A stretch of 64,000 nucleotides of DNA from contig NZ_OOHJ01000011.1 of assembly GCF_900323885.1 (NCBI RefSeq), positions 1-64,000 of the forward strand. Reading direction: 5' to 3'. The stretch comes from [Actinomadura] parvosata subsp. kistnae (GTDB lineage Bacteria > Actinomycetota > Actinomycetes > Streptosporangiales > Streptosporangiaceae). The first letter of the stretch is position 1. The number at the start of each line of letters is the position of its first letter. A model generated the notes under the pieces. That model was not told the DNA's origin, searched no databases, and saw only the letters and a list, made by a program, of their open reading frames with translations. Made by a program: the position numbers and the translations under genes. Positions 53,659 through 60,984 of the stretch are shown here, in pieces.

Positions 53659-54438
53659 TCAGGCGGGGGCAGGGGTGAGGCGGGGGCCGAGGAAGAGGCC
53701 GCCGCTGGCGTCGATGATCTGGCCGGTGATCCAGCGGGCGGCGTCGGAGGCGAGGAACGCGACGACGTCGGCCACGTCGTCGGCCTCGCCCAGGCGGCCG
53801 AGCGCCGTCGAGGCGGTGATGGCGTCGGCCAGGCCCGGCGACTCGAAGATCGCCGCGTTGGCGGGCGTGCGGGTGGCGCCGGGAGCGACCGCGTTCACCG
53901 TGATGCCGCGGGCTCCGAGCTCGTTGGCCAAGGTGAGGCTCATCGTCTCGATGGCACCCTTGGTCATGGCGAACGACGTCTGGGCGGGGTTGGCCATGCG
54001 GGTGGCCACGGAGGAGATCGTGATGATGCGGCCGCCGTCGCGCAGGAGCGGCAGCGCGCGCTGAATGATGAAGTACGGGGCGCGGACGTTCACCGCGAAG
54101 AGACGGTCGAACTCGGCCCTGGTGGTGACCCCCAGCGGGCCGGCGGGCGGGGCCGCCGCGTTGTTGACCAGGATGTCGAGCGGGCGCCCGGCCAGCGCGG
54201 CCGCCACTCCCGCGACGAGCGTCTCGGCGTCGCCGTCGACGCCCAGCTCGGCCCCGACGGCGAGCGCGGTGCCGCCGGCGCGCTCGATCTCCTCGACCGT
54301 GGCCTTCGCGCCGTGCTCGTCGGCGCCGAAGTGCACGACGACCATCGCGCCCCGCTCCGCGAGCCGGGTCGCGATCGCCCGCCCGATGCCGCGGGAGGCG
54401 CCGGTCACCAGGGCCGTCTTGCCGGTCAATGCGCTCAT
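53659..54438 (-). CDS. SDR-family protein with catalytic Tyr replaced by Phe
   Basis: 259 aa. TGASRGIG (12-19) and NNAA (92-95) bind NAD(P); Ser143 and Lys160 of the catalytic set are present, but position 156 is Phe (SFAMTK) where classical SDRs have Tyr (YAMTK). The rest of the fold, including GQIIDASGG, is normal. Without the Tyr, ordinary carbonyl reduction should be much reduced, so it may have another role or be a binding protein. Divergent from the TetR gene with a shared operator. Confidence 0.88.
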   Translation of the reverse strand: MSALTGKTALVTGASRGIGRAIATRLAERGAMVVVHFGADEHGAKATVEEIERAGGTALAVGAELGVDGDAETLVAGVAAALAGRPLDILVNNAAAPPAGPLGVTTRAEFDRLFAVNVRAPYFIIQRALPLLRDGGRIITISSVATRMANPAQTSFAMTKGAIETMSLTLANELGARGITVNAVAPGATRTPANAAIFESPGLADAITASTALGRLGEADDVADVVAFLASDAARWITGQIIDASGGLFLGPRLTPAPA

Positions 54439-54464
54439 GTCTCCGCCTTCCAGAGGAACATGTT

Positions 54465-54507
54465 AGAGACTACCTTCTTGGTAGTCACTATCAGTACGGT
54501 AGTCTCT
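54465..54507. promoter_or_regulatory. Three-half-site TetR operator between the SDR and TetR genes
   Basis: AGAGACTACC (54465-54474), GGTAGTC (54480-54486) and GGTAGTCTCT (54498-54507) form two overlapping inverted repeats. The outer pair is perfect over 10 bp. It lies between divergent starts at 54438 and 54513 and covers nearly the whole gap, so the TetR protein should control both genes. Confidence 0.75.
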
Positions 54508-54512
54508 ATCAC

Positions 54513-55151
54513 ATGGCCGACCAGCACTCAACTTTGCGGGCGCGCAGACGGGCCCAGACGCAGCGCATGATCCAGGGGCACGCGGTGCGGCTGTTCGCCG
54601 AGCGCGGCTACGACGCGACGACCGTGAACGACGTCGCCGAGGCGGCGGGCGTGTCCCCCATGACGGTGTACCGGCACTTTCCGACCAAGGAGGACCTGGT
54701 GCTGGTGGATCAGCGGGGCGAGCTCGTCGCGGAGCGCATCGCCGCCTCGCCCGTCGAGCAGCTCCTGGCCCGCCGCATCGGTGACGCGCTCGTCGACGCG
54801 GCGGCGGCGCTGACCGGCGACGACGACGGCAGGGCGTTCCTGCTCACCCGTCTCCGCCTGATGGTCTCCACGCCCGCCTTGCGCGCCCGACACCTCGACA
54901 ACCAGTACGCCCTGCAACAGGCGATCATCGACGCCCTGGGAGCCGACACCGCCGACCCCGAGGCGGCCTTCCGGGCCGAGGCGGCGGCGGGCGCCTGCCT
55001 GTCCGCCCTGCACACGGCGCTGGTGCGGTGGGCGCAGGACGACGGGCGCGGCGAGCTGCCCGGCCTGGTCACCAAGGCCCTCACCGCGGTCTTCGGCCAG
55101 GAGGTCTTCGGCGGGGAGGGGGTCTCCGGCGAGGCCACCGCCTCACGCTGA
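54513..55151 (+). CDS. TetR-family transcriptional regulator
   Basis: 212 aa with a classical N-terminal HTH (HAVRLFAERGYDATTVNDVAEAAGVSPMTVYRHFPTKEDLV, in part) and a helical ligand domain. Divergent from the SDR gene over a 74-bp gap holding the GGTAGTC half-sites. The ATG at 54513 has no clear ribosome site, so the transcript may be short-leadered or leaderless. Confidence 0.92.
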   Translation: MADQHSTLRARRRAQTQRMIQGHAVRLFAERGYDATTVNDVAEAAGVSPMTVYRHFPTKEDLVLVDQRGELVAERIAASPVEQLLARRIGDALVDAAAALTGDDDGRAFLLTRLRLMVSTPALRARHLDNQYALQQAIIDALGADTADPEAAFRAEAAAGACLSALHTALVRWAQDDGRGELPGLVTKALTAVFGQEVFGGEGVSGEATASR

Positions 55152-55299
55152 GGCTCCGGCACTCGCCCCGCGCCGAAGCACCGGGCTCGTCCCGCGCTGA
55201 CATGCGACGCCCTCGTGCCCGCCGTTCTCACACCGAGGCGCCGGCCTCCGGTCCGGCCCGATGGACGTCTCCGGCGCGGACTCGGCGAGGGCGACTGCG

Positions 55300-55700
55300 T
55301 CCCGTCCGGGCAGGGCGGGGGCTGTGACCGGGCGGTGCGGGCATGGCGGAGGATTTGGCCGCCCGGTGTGGGCAAGGCGGAGGCGCCGACGGCTGGTGCG
55401 GGCATGCCGGGGGCTGCGACCGGCCGGTGCGGGCACGGTGGAGGAGCCAGCGGCCGGTGCAGGCGCGGCACAGGTGCCCAGGGCTGGGCCGGGCTTGGCA
55501 GAGGCGCCAGCCACCGGCACAGGCGTGCCGAAGCCGATCAAGGCGCGCCAGCTGCTCATCCAGGCGCGCCGGAGGCTGCTCCGGGCGTGCCGGCGGCTGC
55601 TCCCGGCGTGCCGGCGGCCGGTTCGAGCGTGGCGGCTGCTGCTCCGGGCGTGGCGGAGGTGCTGGCGGCCGGTGCGCGGGTGGTGGGGTTGCGGGCGGCC
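55300..55700. repeat. Degenerate GC-rich minisatellite between two convergent regulator genes
   Basis: About 400 bp of imperfect repeats: first a period of about 30 bp around GGTGCGGGCATGGCGGAGG, then from about 55560 a 21-bp period around GCGGCTGCTCCGGGCGTGCC that would encode PAAAPGV in one frame. All reading frames through it are open for long stretches only because of composition; none has a ribosome site or a recognisable protein. It fills most of the 604-bp gap 55152-55755. Confidence 0.65.
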
Positions 55701-55755
55701 GATGTGGGCCGGCGAAGGGGGTGATGGCTGGGTTGGGTTTGGTGGGGGTGGTGGC

Positions 55756-56772
55756 CTACGGGTTGGGCTTGGGGGTCGGGGCAGCGTCCGAATCGAGGTT
55801 GGTGGGGGTGCTGGTGGCCGGGGTGGGGGTGGTGAAGGCGCCGGCGGAGGCGGCCAGGACGGCGGTCCTGGCGGCGTGGTCGGGCAGGTCCGGGGTTGGT
55901 GGGGTGCGGAGCAGGACGAGGTGGTGGTAGAGGGGGGCCGTGGCGGCGATGAGGAGTTGGCGTGCGTCGGTGTGCGGGGGGAGTTCGCCGCGTTTGATGG
56001 CTCGGCTGACGATGACCTCGCAGCGGGTGTAGCGGTCCTCCCAGAGGTGGCGGACGCCTCGGGCGGCCTCCTCCGAGCGGAACGAGGCGGCGATCAGGGC
56101 GGCGGCGAGCGGGGGCTGCGCGGTCATCGCGGCGAGGTTTTCGCGGTTGAGCGCGGTCAGGTCGCCGAGCAGGGAGCCGGTGTCCTGGGGCTGCCAGTCG
56201 TCGTCGCTCGTCGCCTCGAAGACGTCGGCCAGCAGGCCGCCGACGTCCCGCCAGCGCCTGTAGACGGTCGCGCGGTGCACGCCGGCGCGGGCCGCTACGC
56301 CGTCCAGGCTGAGCCCGTCGTAGCCATGCTCGGCGAGCTCGGCGCGGACGGCGTCGAGCACCTGTGCGCGGATGCGGCCGGTACGCCCGCCCGGCCGGCG
56401 CCGAGGCCCTTGGGGCGCCCGGCTCTCCGACGACGGGACTTCTGAGGATGAGCCCTTCGACGGCGGGGGCTTGGGTGGCGACGCCTCCGACGGTGATGCC
56501 TCAGGCGCCGGCGTCTTGGGTCTCGGGGTCTTGGGTCTCGCGGTCTTGGATCGCGAGGGCTTGGATCGCGGGAGCTTGGATGGTGACACCTCGGACGATG
56601 GCGCCTCCGACGACGGAGCTTCGGGGGGCGGGGACTCCGGCGGCCGCGTTTCCGATGGCGAGGCCGCAGAGGACGGAGACCCAGAGGACGGAGACCTAGA
56701 GGGCGGGGGCTGGGAGGGCGGGGGCTTGGAGGGGGTGGCGCGGTTGTCGGGTTGCTCGGGGCGCGGAGGCAT
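55756..56772 (-). CDS. TetR-family regulator with 120-residue Pro/Ser repeat N-terminus
   Basis: 338 aa, far longer than the usual 190-220. Residues 1-125 are low-complexity repeats (PPPSQPPPS, SEAPSSE, KTPRPKTP, SPSEASPP); then a normal TetR HTH (LDAVRAELAEHGYDGLSLDGVA, VHRATVYRRWRD, in part) and a ligand domain with DTGSLLGDLTALNRENLA. The repeats may be disordered or membrane-near, or the real start could lie inside (no better ribosome site is seen). Divergent from the Vat-type acetyltransferase with an operator in the 47-bp gap, so it probably controls the resistance pair. Confidence 0.82.
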   Translation of the reverse strand: MPPRPEQPDNRATPSKPPPSQPPPSRSPSSGSPSSAASPSETRPPESPPPEAPSSEAPSSEVSPSKLPRSKPSRSKTARPKTPRPKTPAPEASPSEASPPKPPPSKGSSSEVPSSESRAPQGPRRRPGGRTGRIRAQVLDAVRAELAEHGYDGLSLDGVAARAGVHRATVYRRWRDVGGLLADVFEATSDDDWQPQDTGSLLGDLTALNRENLAAMTAQPPLAAALIAASFRSEEAARGVRHLWEDRYTRCEVIVSRAIKRGELPPHTDARQLLIAATAPLYHHLVLLRTPPTPDLPDHAARTAVLAASAGAFTTPTPATSTPTNLDSDAAPTPKPNP

Positions 56773-56781
56773 GACAGGATC

Positions 56782-56805
56782 TTAATGTAGAAGTTGTCGC
56801 ATTAA
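56782..56805. promoter_or_regulatory. Inverted repeat between the long TetR and acetyltransferase genes
   Basis: TTAATG (56782-56787) and CATTAA (56800-56805) form an inverted repeat with a 12-bp spacer. It occupies the 47-bp divergent gap and is A+T-rich compared with the flanks. This is a likely TetR operator. Confidence 0.6.
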
Positions 56806-56819
56806 CAAAGGTTCTCCAC

Positions 56820-57476
56820 ATGAATCCGCTCGTTCCCGCCGACCCGGACGTCCTGCACCCCATGCCGGGTCAGCCGCGGGTGGTGCTGCTCAAGCCGCTG
56901 GTCACGTCCCCGCTGATCGAGGTCGGGGAGTACTCCTACTACGACGACCCCGATGACCCGACCGCGTTCGAGACGCGCAACGTGCTGTACCACTACGGGC
57001 CGGAGAAGCTGATCATCGGCAGGTTCTGCGCGCTGGGCACGGGGGTGCGGTTCATCATGAACGGTGCCAACCACCGCATGGACGGCCCCTCGACCTTCCC
57101 CTTCCCCACCATGGGCGGCTCGTGGGCGGATCACTTCGATCTGCTGACCGGGCTGCCGAGCCGGGGTGACACCGTGGTCGGCAACGACGTGTGGTTCGGT
57201 CATGGGGCGAGGGTGATGCCGGGGGTGCGCATCGGGCACGGCGCGATCATCGCCACCGGCGCCGTGGTCACCTCCGACGTGCCCGACTACGGCATCGTCG
57301 GCGGGAACCCGGCCCGGCTCATCCGCACCCGCTACAGCGAGGAGGACGTCGCCCGGCTGCTGGCCGTGGCGTGGTGGGACTGGCCGGTCGAGCACATCAC
57401 CGAGCACGTGCGGACGATCATGTCGGGCAGCGTCGCCGACCTGGAGGCGGTCGCGCCGGCCCCGCGCCCCGCCTGA
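56820..57476 (+). CDS. Xenobiotic acetyltransferase, Vat/CatB type (streptogramin-like)
   Basis: A 218-aa left-handed beta-helix (hexapeptide-repeat) enzyme. NGANHRMDGPSTFPF has the catalytic His of the XAT class, and DTVVGNDVWFGHGARVMPGV and IATGAVVTSDVPDYGIVGGNPARLI are its hexapeptide coils. Vat enzymes acetylate streptogramin A; CatB-like enzymes acetylate chloramphenicol. The neighbouring glycosyltransferase points to MLS-type antibiotics. The substrate is inferred. The ATG at 56820 overlaps the end of the operator region. Confidence 0.88.
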   Translation: MNPLVPADPDVLHPMPGQPRVVLLKPLVTSPLIEVGEYSYYDDPDDPTAFETRNVLYHYGPEKLIIGRFCALGTGVRFIMNGANHRMDGPSTFPFPTMGGSWADHFDLLTGLPSRGDTVVGNDVWFGHGARVMPGVRIGHGAIIATGAVVTSDVPDYGIVGGNPARLIRTRYSEEDVARLLAVAWWDWPVEHITEHVRTIMSGSVADLEAVAPAPRPA

Positions 57477-57612
57477 CGTCCCCAAGCAGCCACATGACGT
57501 CCCTGGCCCGGTGCGCGACGCCGTCTCACGTCACACGACCTCCCCGCGCCGAGCACGACGTCCCCATGCCCACACCCCCGCCGCCACGAGCTTCTGGAAC
57601 GAGTGATCGCCC

Positions 57613-58776
57613 ATGTCCCACATCGCGATGGTCGGTATCCCCGCCGTCAGCCACGTCCTGCCCAGCCTGGAGGTCATCCGTGAGCTGGTGTCCCGAGGTC
57701 ACCGGGTGACCTACGCCAACGATCCGGCGGTGGGTGAGCTGATCACCGGCACCGGTGCCGAGCTCGTTCCCTGCACGTCGGTGCTGCCGGTCGCCGACAA
57801 CGACTGGCCCGACGACCCCATCGCCGCGATGAGCCTCTTCCTGAACGACGCCATGCAGGCTCTGCCACAGCTCCGCGCGGCTTACGACCGGGATCCGGCC
57901 GACCTCTACCTGTACGACATCGGCGCCTACGCGGCCCGCGCCCTGGCCGAGGCGCAGGGGCGGCCCCTGGTACAGCTGTCGCCGACGTACGTGGCGTGGA
58001 AGGGGTACGACGAGGAGGTGGCGGCGCACCTGCGGCAGTTGCCGGGCGCCGACGTCTACCGGGCCACGTTCGAGGAGTGGCTGGCCGGGTCGGGGGCGTC
58101 CACGACCGACGTGGACACGTTCTCCGGCGTTCCCGAGCGGGCCCTGGCCTTGATCCCGCGGGCCATGCAGCCGAACGCCGACCGGGTCGACGCCGAAAGG
58201 GTGACGTTCGTCGGGCCCTGCTTCGGGCCGGCGAGGGAGCAGGACGGCTGGGTCCGTCCCGCCGGCGCGGAGAAGGTTCTGCTGATCTCGCTGGGCTCCG
58301 CCTACACGCGGCAGCCGGAGTTCTACCGGCAGTGCCTGGCGGCGTTCGGGGGGCTGGCGGGCTGGCACGTGGTGCTGCAGATCGGCAAGTACGTCGACGC
58401 GGCCGAGCTGGGCGCCATCCCCGCGAACGTCGAGGTGCACTCCTGGGTGCCGCAGCGGGCGATCCTGGAGCAGGCGGACGCGTTCGTCACGCACGCCGGC
58501 ATGGGCGGGTGCGGCGAGGGGTTGCTGGCCGGCGTTCCGATGATCGCGGTGCCGCAGGGGGCCGAGCAGTTCGTCAACGCCGACCGGCTGGTGGAGCTGG
58601 GCGTCGCCCGTCGCCTCGACACGGCGGACGCCACGGCGCCGGCGCTGCGGGCCGCCCTGCTGGAGCTCGTCGCCGACGCCGAGGTGGCCCGCCGGTCGGC
58701 GCGGCTGCGGGCCGACGCGCGCGCCGAGGGCGGCACCACCCGCGCCGCCGACCTCATCGAGCAGGCGCTGACCTGA
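57613..58776 (+). CDS. MGT-family glycosyltransferase (macrolide-inactivating type)
   Basis: A 387-aa GT-B, GT1-family enzyme. The N-domain begins HIAMVGIPAVSHVLPSLEVI; the C-domain has VEVHSWVPQRAILEQADAFVTHAGMGG and GVPMIAVPQGAEQFVNADRL, the donor-binding signature of OleD/MGT glycosyltransferases, which glucosylate macrolides. It lies 136 bp after the Vat-type gene on the same strand. The ATG at 57613 has GAACGAG upstream. Antibiotic inactivation is the likely role; biosynthetic glycosylation is the alternative. Confidence 0.88.
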   Translation: MSHIAMVGIPAVSHVLPSLEVIRELVSRGHRVTYANDPAVGELITGTGAELVPCTSVLPVADNDWPDDPIAAMSLFLNDAMQALPQLRAAYDRDPADLYLYDIGAYAARALAEAQGRPLVQLSPTYVAWKGYDEEVAAHLRQLPGADVYRATFEEWLAGSGASTTDVDTFSGVPERALALIPRAMQPNADRVDAERVTFVGPCFGPAREQDGWVRPAGAEKVLLISLGSAYTRQPEFYRQCLAAFGGLAGWHVVLQIGKYVDAAELGAIPANVEVHSWVPQRAILEQADAFVTHAGMGGCGEGLLAGVPMIAVPQGAEQFVNADRLVELGVARRLDTADATAPALRAALLELVADAEVARRSARLRADARAEGGTTRAADLIEQALT

Positions 58777-58877
58777 CCGCCACCCTCGCCAGGAGGCCGA
58801 TGACCTGACCGCCACCGTCGCCAGGAGGCCGATGACCTGACCGCCACCGTCGCCAGGAGGCCGATGACCTGACCGCC
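58771..58877 (+). repeat. 32-bp tandem repeat, three copies plus a partial, over the glycosyltransferase stop
   Basis: The unit starting ACCTGACCGCCACCxTCGCC recurs at 58771, 58803, 58835 and, in part, 58867, a period of exactly 32 bp. The first copy contains the stop codon of the glycosyltransferase (TGA at 58774-58776). Each unit holds AGGAGG followed by ATGA, which looks like a repeated ribosome site with start and stop. Confidence 0.85.
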
Positions 58878-58955
58878 GGCCCCATCAGGAAGCCTCCGGC
58901 CTGACCGCCGCCCGCGCTCACGCCTGTAACGGTCGCAACCCGGCGTGACGGCGAT

Positions 58956-58976
58956 GCGGGTGGCGGCGCCGCCCGC
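58956..58976 (-). terminator. GC-rich hairpin near the lspA 3' end
   Basis: GCGGGTGGCGGCGCCGCCCGC contains the 12-bp perfect palindrome GGCGGCGCCGCC. It is 13 bp past the lspA stop on the minus strand. The loop is very short, so its use as a terminator is uncertain. Confidence 0.4.
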
Positions 58977-58988
58977 ACCGCGCGGCCG

Positions 58989-59516
58989 TTACGACGACGG
59001 CTGTTGCGGCTTCGGGGACAGCGGGATGCCGCGCCACGTCAGCAGCACCAGGAGGGCGCAGCTCAGCGTGAGGGCGATGTCGGCGACGTTGCCGACGAAC
59101 AGCCCGCCGTAGTCGATGAAGTCCACGACGTGGCCGTGGGCGAAGCCGGGCGGGCGGAACAGGCGGTCGAGCAGGTGGGAGGCGGCGCCGCCGAGCAGGC
59201 CGCCGAGGACGACGGTCCAGGCCGTGGAGCGCAGGCGGCGGCCGGCGTACAGGATGCCCGCGACCGCGGCGGCCGTCGTCAGCGTGAACACCCACGTCGC
59301 GCCCTCGCCGATGGAGAAGGCGGCGCCGGAGTTCAGCAGCAGCCGCAGCTCGATGAGCTGCGGGAGCACGGCGATGTCCCGCCCTTGCGCCAGCGCGGAG
59401 ACCGCCCAGAGTTTGGAGCCCTGGTCCACGAGCAGGACGGCCGCGGCCAGCACGAGCATCCAGCCGTACGGCGGCATCCGCCGGCCCGTGTCACGTGCGC
59501 TGTGCTCCTCAGGCAT
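58989..59516 (-). CDS. lspA: Signal peptidase II (lipoprotein signal peptidase)
   Basis: A 175-aa membrane protein with four helices. LLVDQGSKLW (about 29), LNSGAAFS (about 62), the Asp-bearing GAASHLLDRLF (about 113) and VVDFIDYGGLFVGNVADIALT (about 127-145, in part) are the LspA signatures, with the two catalytic Asp. It removes the signal peptide of lipoproteins after Lgt. The N-terminus has a short hydrophilic extension. The ATG at 59516 has GGGCGGAG in front. Confidence 0.93.
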   Translation of the reverse strand: MPEEHSARDTGRRMPPYGWMLVLAAAVLLVDQGSKLWAVSALAQGRDIAVLPQLIELRLLLNSGAAFSIGEGATWVFTLTTAAAVAGILYAGRRLRSTAWTVVLGGLLGGAASHLLDRLFRPPGFAHGHVVDFIDYGGLFVGNVADIALTLSCALLVLLTWRGIPLSPKPQQPSS

Positions 59517-59588
59517 CTCCGCCCTTTCTCGGTTGCGTCGTTCCGGACGAATCTACCGAGATCGGCGCGCCGATGGGCGGATTCGGGG

Positions 59589-60080
59589 TCAGCCCGCCGA
59601 TCGTTCCTCGGCCGGGGTGGCGTGCTCGGCCAGGCGGCGCAGCAGGTCGATCAGGTGGCGTCGTTCGGGGTCGGTGAGCCAGCCGAAGAGCTGGTCGCCG
59701 ACGTGTTCGGCGATCTGCCGCGCCTCCGCGAGCACCTGCTCCCCGCGGCGGGTCAGCACGATGGAGTACGCGCGCCGGTCCTGCGGCGCCCGGCGGCGGG
59801 AGACGAGCCCGGCGTCCTCCAGCTCGTCGATGATGCGGACCATGGTGGACTTGTCGATGCCGATGTGGGCGGTCAGGTCGCGCTGGCTGACGGGGCCGTA
59901 CATCGGCAGGGCCAGCAGGACGCCGAATCCGCGGATGTTGATGCCCAGCGGGCGCAGTGCCCGGTCGAGCCGTTCCCTGCTCTGATGGTGGGCGTCTGCC
60001 AGGAGCATGCCGAGCCCCACGTGATCGGCGGACGGGCCGCCGGAACCTGACAGGAGACGTTCGAGCAGGTCGTGGAGCAT
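59589..60080 (-). CDS. MarR-family transcriptional regulator
   Basis: 163 aa: winged helix VSQRDLTAHIGIDKSTMVRIIDELEDAGLVSRRR (in part) with wing RRAPQDRRAYSIVLT, and dimer helices at both ends. The ATG at 60080 was chosen since AGGATG is five bases ahead; a GTG at 60086 would leave no room. Divergent from the ABC exporter, with a strong palindrome between them, so it probably represses that exporter and itself. Confidence 0.92.
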   Translation of the reverse strand: MLHDLLERLLSGSGGPSADHVGLGMLLADAHHQSRERLDRALRPLGINIRGFGVLLALPMYGPVSQRDLTAHIGIDKSTMVRIIDELEDAGLVSRRRAPQDRRAYSIVLTRRGEQVLAEARQIAEHVGDQLFGWLTDPERRHLIDLLRRLAEHATPAEERSAG

Positions 60081-60114
60081 GCGCACATCCTAGTGCCAGC
60101 CAATATAGTCTCAG

Positions 60115-60131
60115 GTGAGATTATCTCACCC
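60115..60131. promoter_or_regulatory. MarR operator between the MarR and ABC genes
   Basis: GGTGAGA (60115-60121) and TCTCACC (60125-60131) form a perfect 7+3+7 inverted repeat 34 bp upstream of the MarR start. An A+T-rich segment (CAATATAG) lies beside it. Confidence 0.75.
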
Positions 60132-60224
60132 GAGTAGTCAGAGGCTTTTCGAGGAGGACACCCCCATGCCCGAGTCGACCCACCACCGCGCGTTCCCGGC
60201 GCGCGCCCGTACCGGAGGATCCCG

Positions 60225-60980
60225 ATGATCGCGACCTCGGCCGTCGAGCGCGACTCCGATCAGGTCATGGTCGCGACGCGGGTGGTGAAGACCTACGGCA
60301 GCGGCGACAGCGCGGTGAGCGCGTTGCGCGGGGTCTCGGCGACGTTCGCCCGGGGCCAGTTCACCGCGATCATGGGGCCGTCGGGGTCGGGGAAGTCGAC
60401 CTTCCTGCACTGCCTGGCCGGCCTGGACACCGTGACGTCCGGCACCGTCGTCATCGGCGACGTGGACCTCACAGGGCTGTCCCGCACCGGGCTCGCCGAG
60501 CTGCGCCGCGACCGGCTGGGATTCGTCTTCCAGTCGTTCAACCTGCTGCCGATCCTGACCGCGGAGGAGAACATCCGGCTCACCGCCCGGCTCGCGAACC
60601 GCCGCGTCGAGCCGGGCTGGTTCGACACGGTCGTGAACGCGCTGGGGCTGCGCGAGCGGCTGCGCCACCGGCCCACCGAGCTGTCCGGCGGCCAGCAGCA
60701 GCGCGTCGCCGTGGCGCGGGCGCTGCTGACCAGGCCGGAGGTGCTGTTCGCCGACGAGCCCACCGGGAACCTGGACTCCCGCGCCGGCGCCGAGGTGCTG
60801 AGCTTCCTGCGCACGGCCGTGGACGAGCACCAGCAGACGGTGGTCATGGTCACGCACGACCCGGTCGCCGCCGCGACCGCGGACCGGGTGCTGTTCCTGT
60901 CCGACGGGGCGATCGTGGACGAGCTGGCCGAGCCCTCCGTCGACGCCGTGCACGCCCGCATGCGCAAGCTCGAAGGGTGA
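60225..60980 (+). CDS. ABC transporter ATPase (MacB/LolD type)
   Basis: 251 aa: Walker A GPSGSGKS (about 51), Q-loop FQSFNLLP, signature LSGGQQQR (about 150), Walker B LFADEPTGNLDS, H-loop VTHD. This is the MacB/LolD class that works with FtsX-type permeases. GGAGG precedes the ATG at 60225. The permease follows 4 bp after the stop. Confidence 0.94.
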   Translation: MIATSAVERDSDQVMVATRVVKTYGSGDSAVSALRGVSATFARGQFTAIMGPSGSGKSTFLHCLAGLDTVTSGTVVIGDVDLTGLSRTGLAELRRDRLGFVFQSFNLLPILTAEENIRLTARLANRRVEPGWFDTVVNALGLRERLRHRPTELSGGQQQRVAVARALLTRPEVLFADEPTGNLDSRAGAEVLSFLRTAVDEHQQTVVMVTHDPVAAATADRVLFLSDGAIVDELAEPSVDAVHARMRKLEG

Positions 60981-60984
60981 CGTG

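Noticed and set aside
58771..58877. CRISPR-like array from the 32-bp repeat
   Set aside because: The repeats are directly adjacent with no spacers, and no cas gene is in the window.
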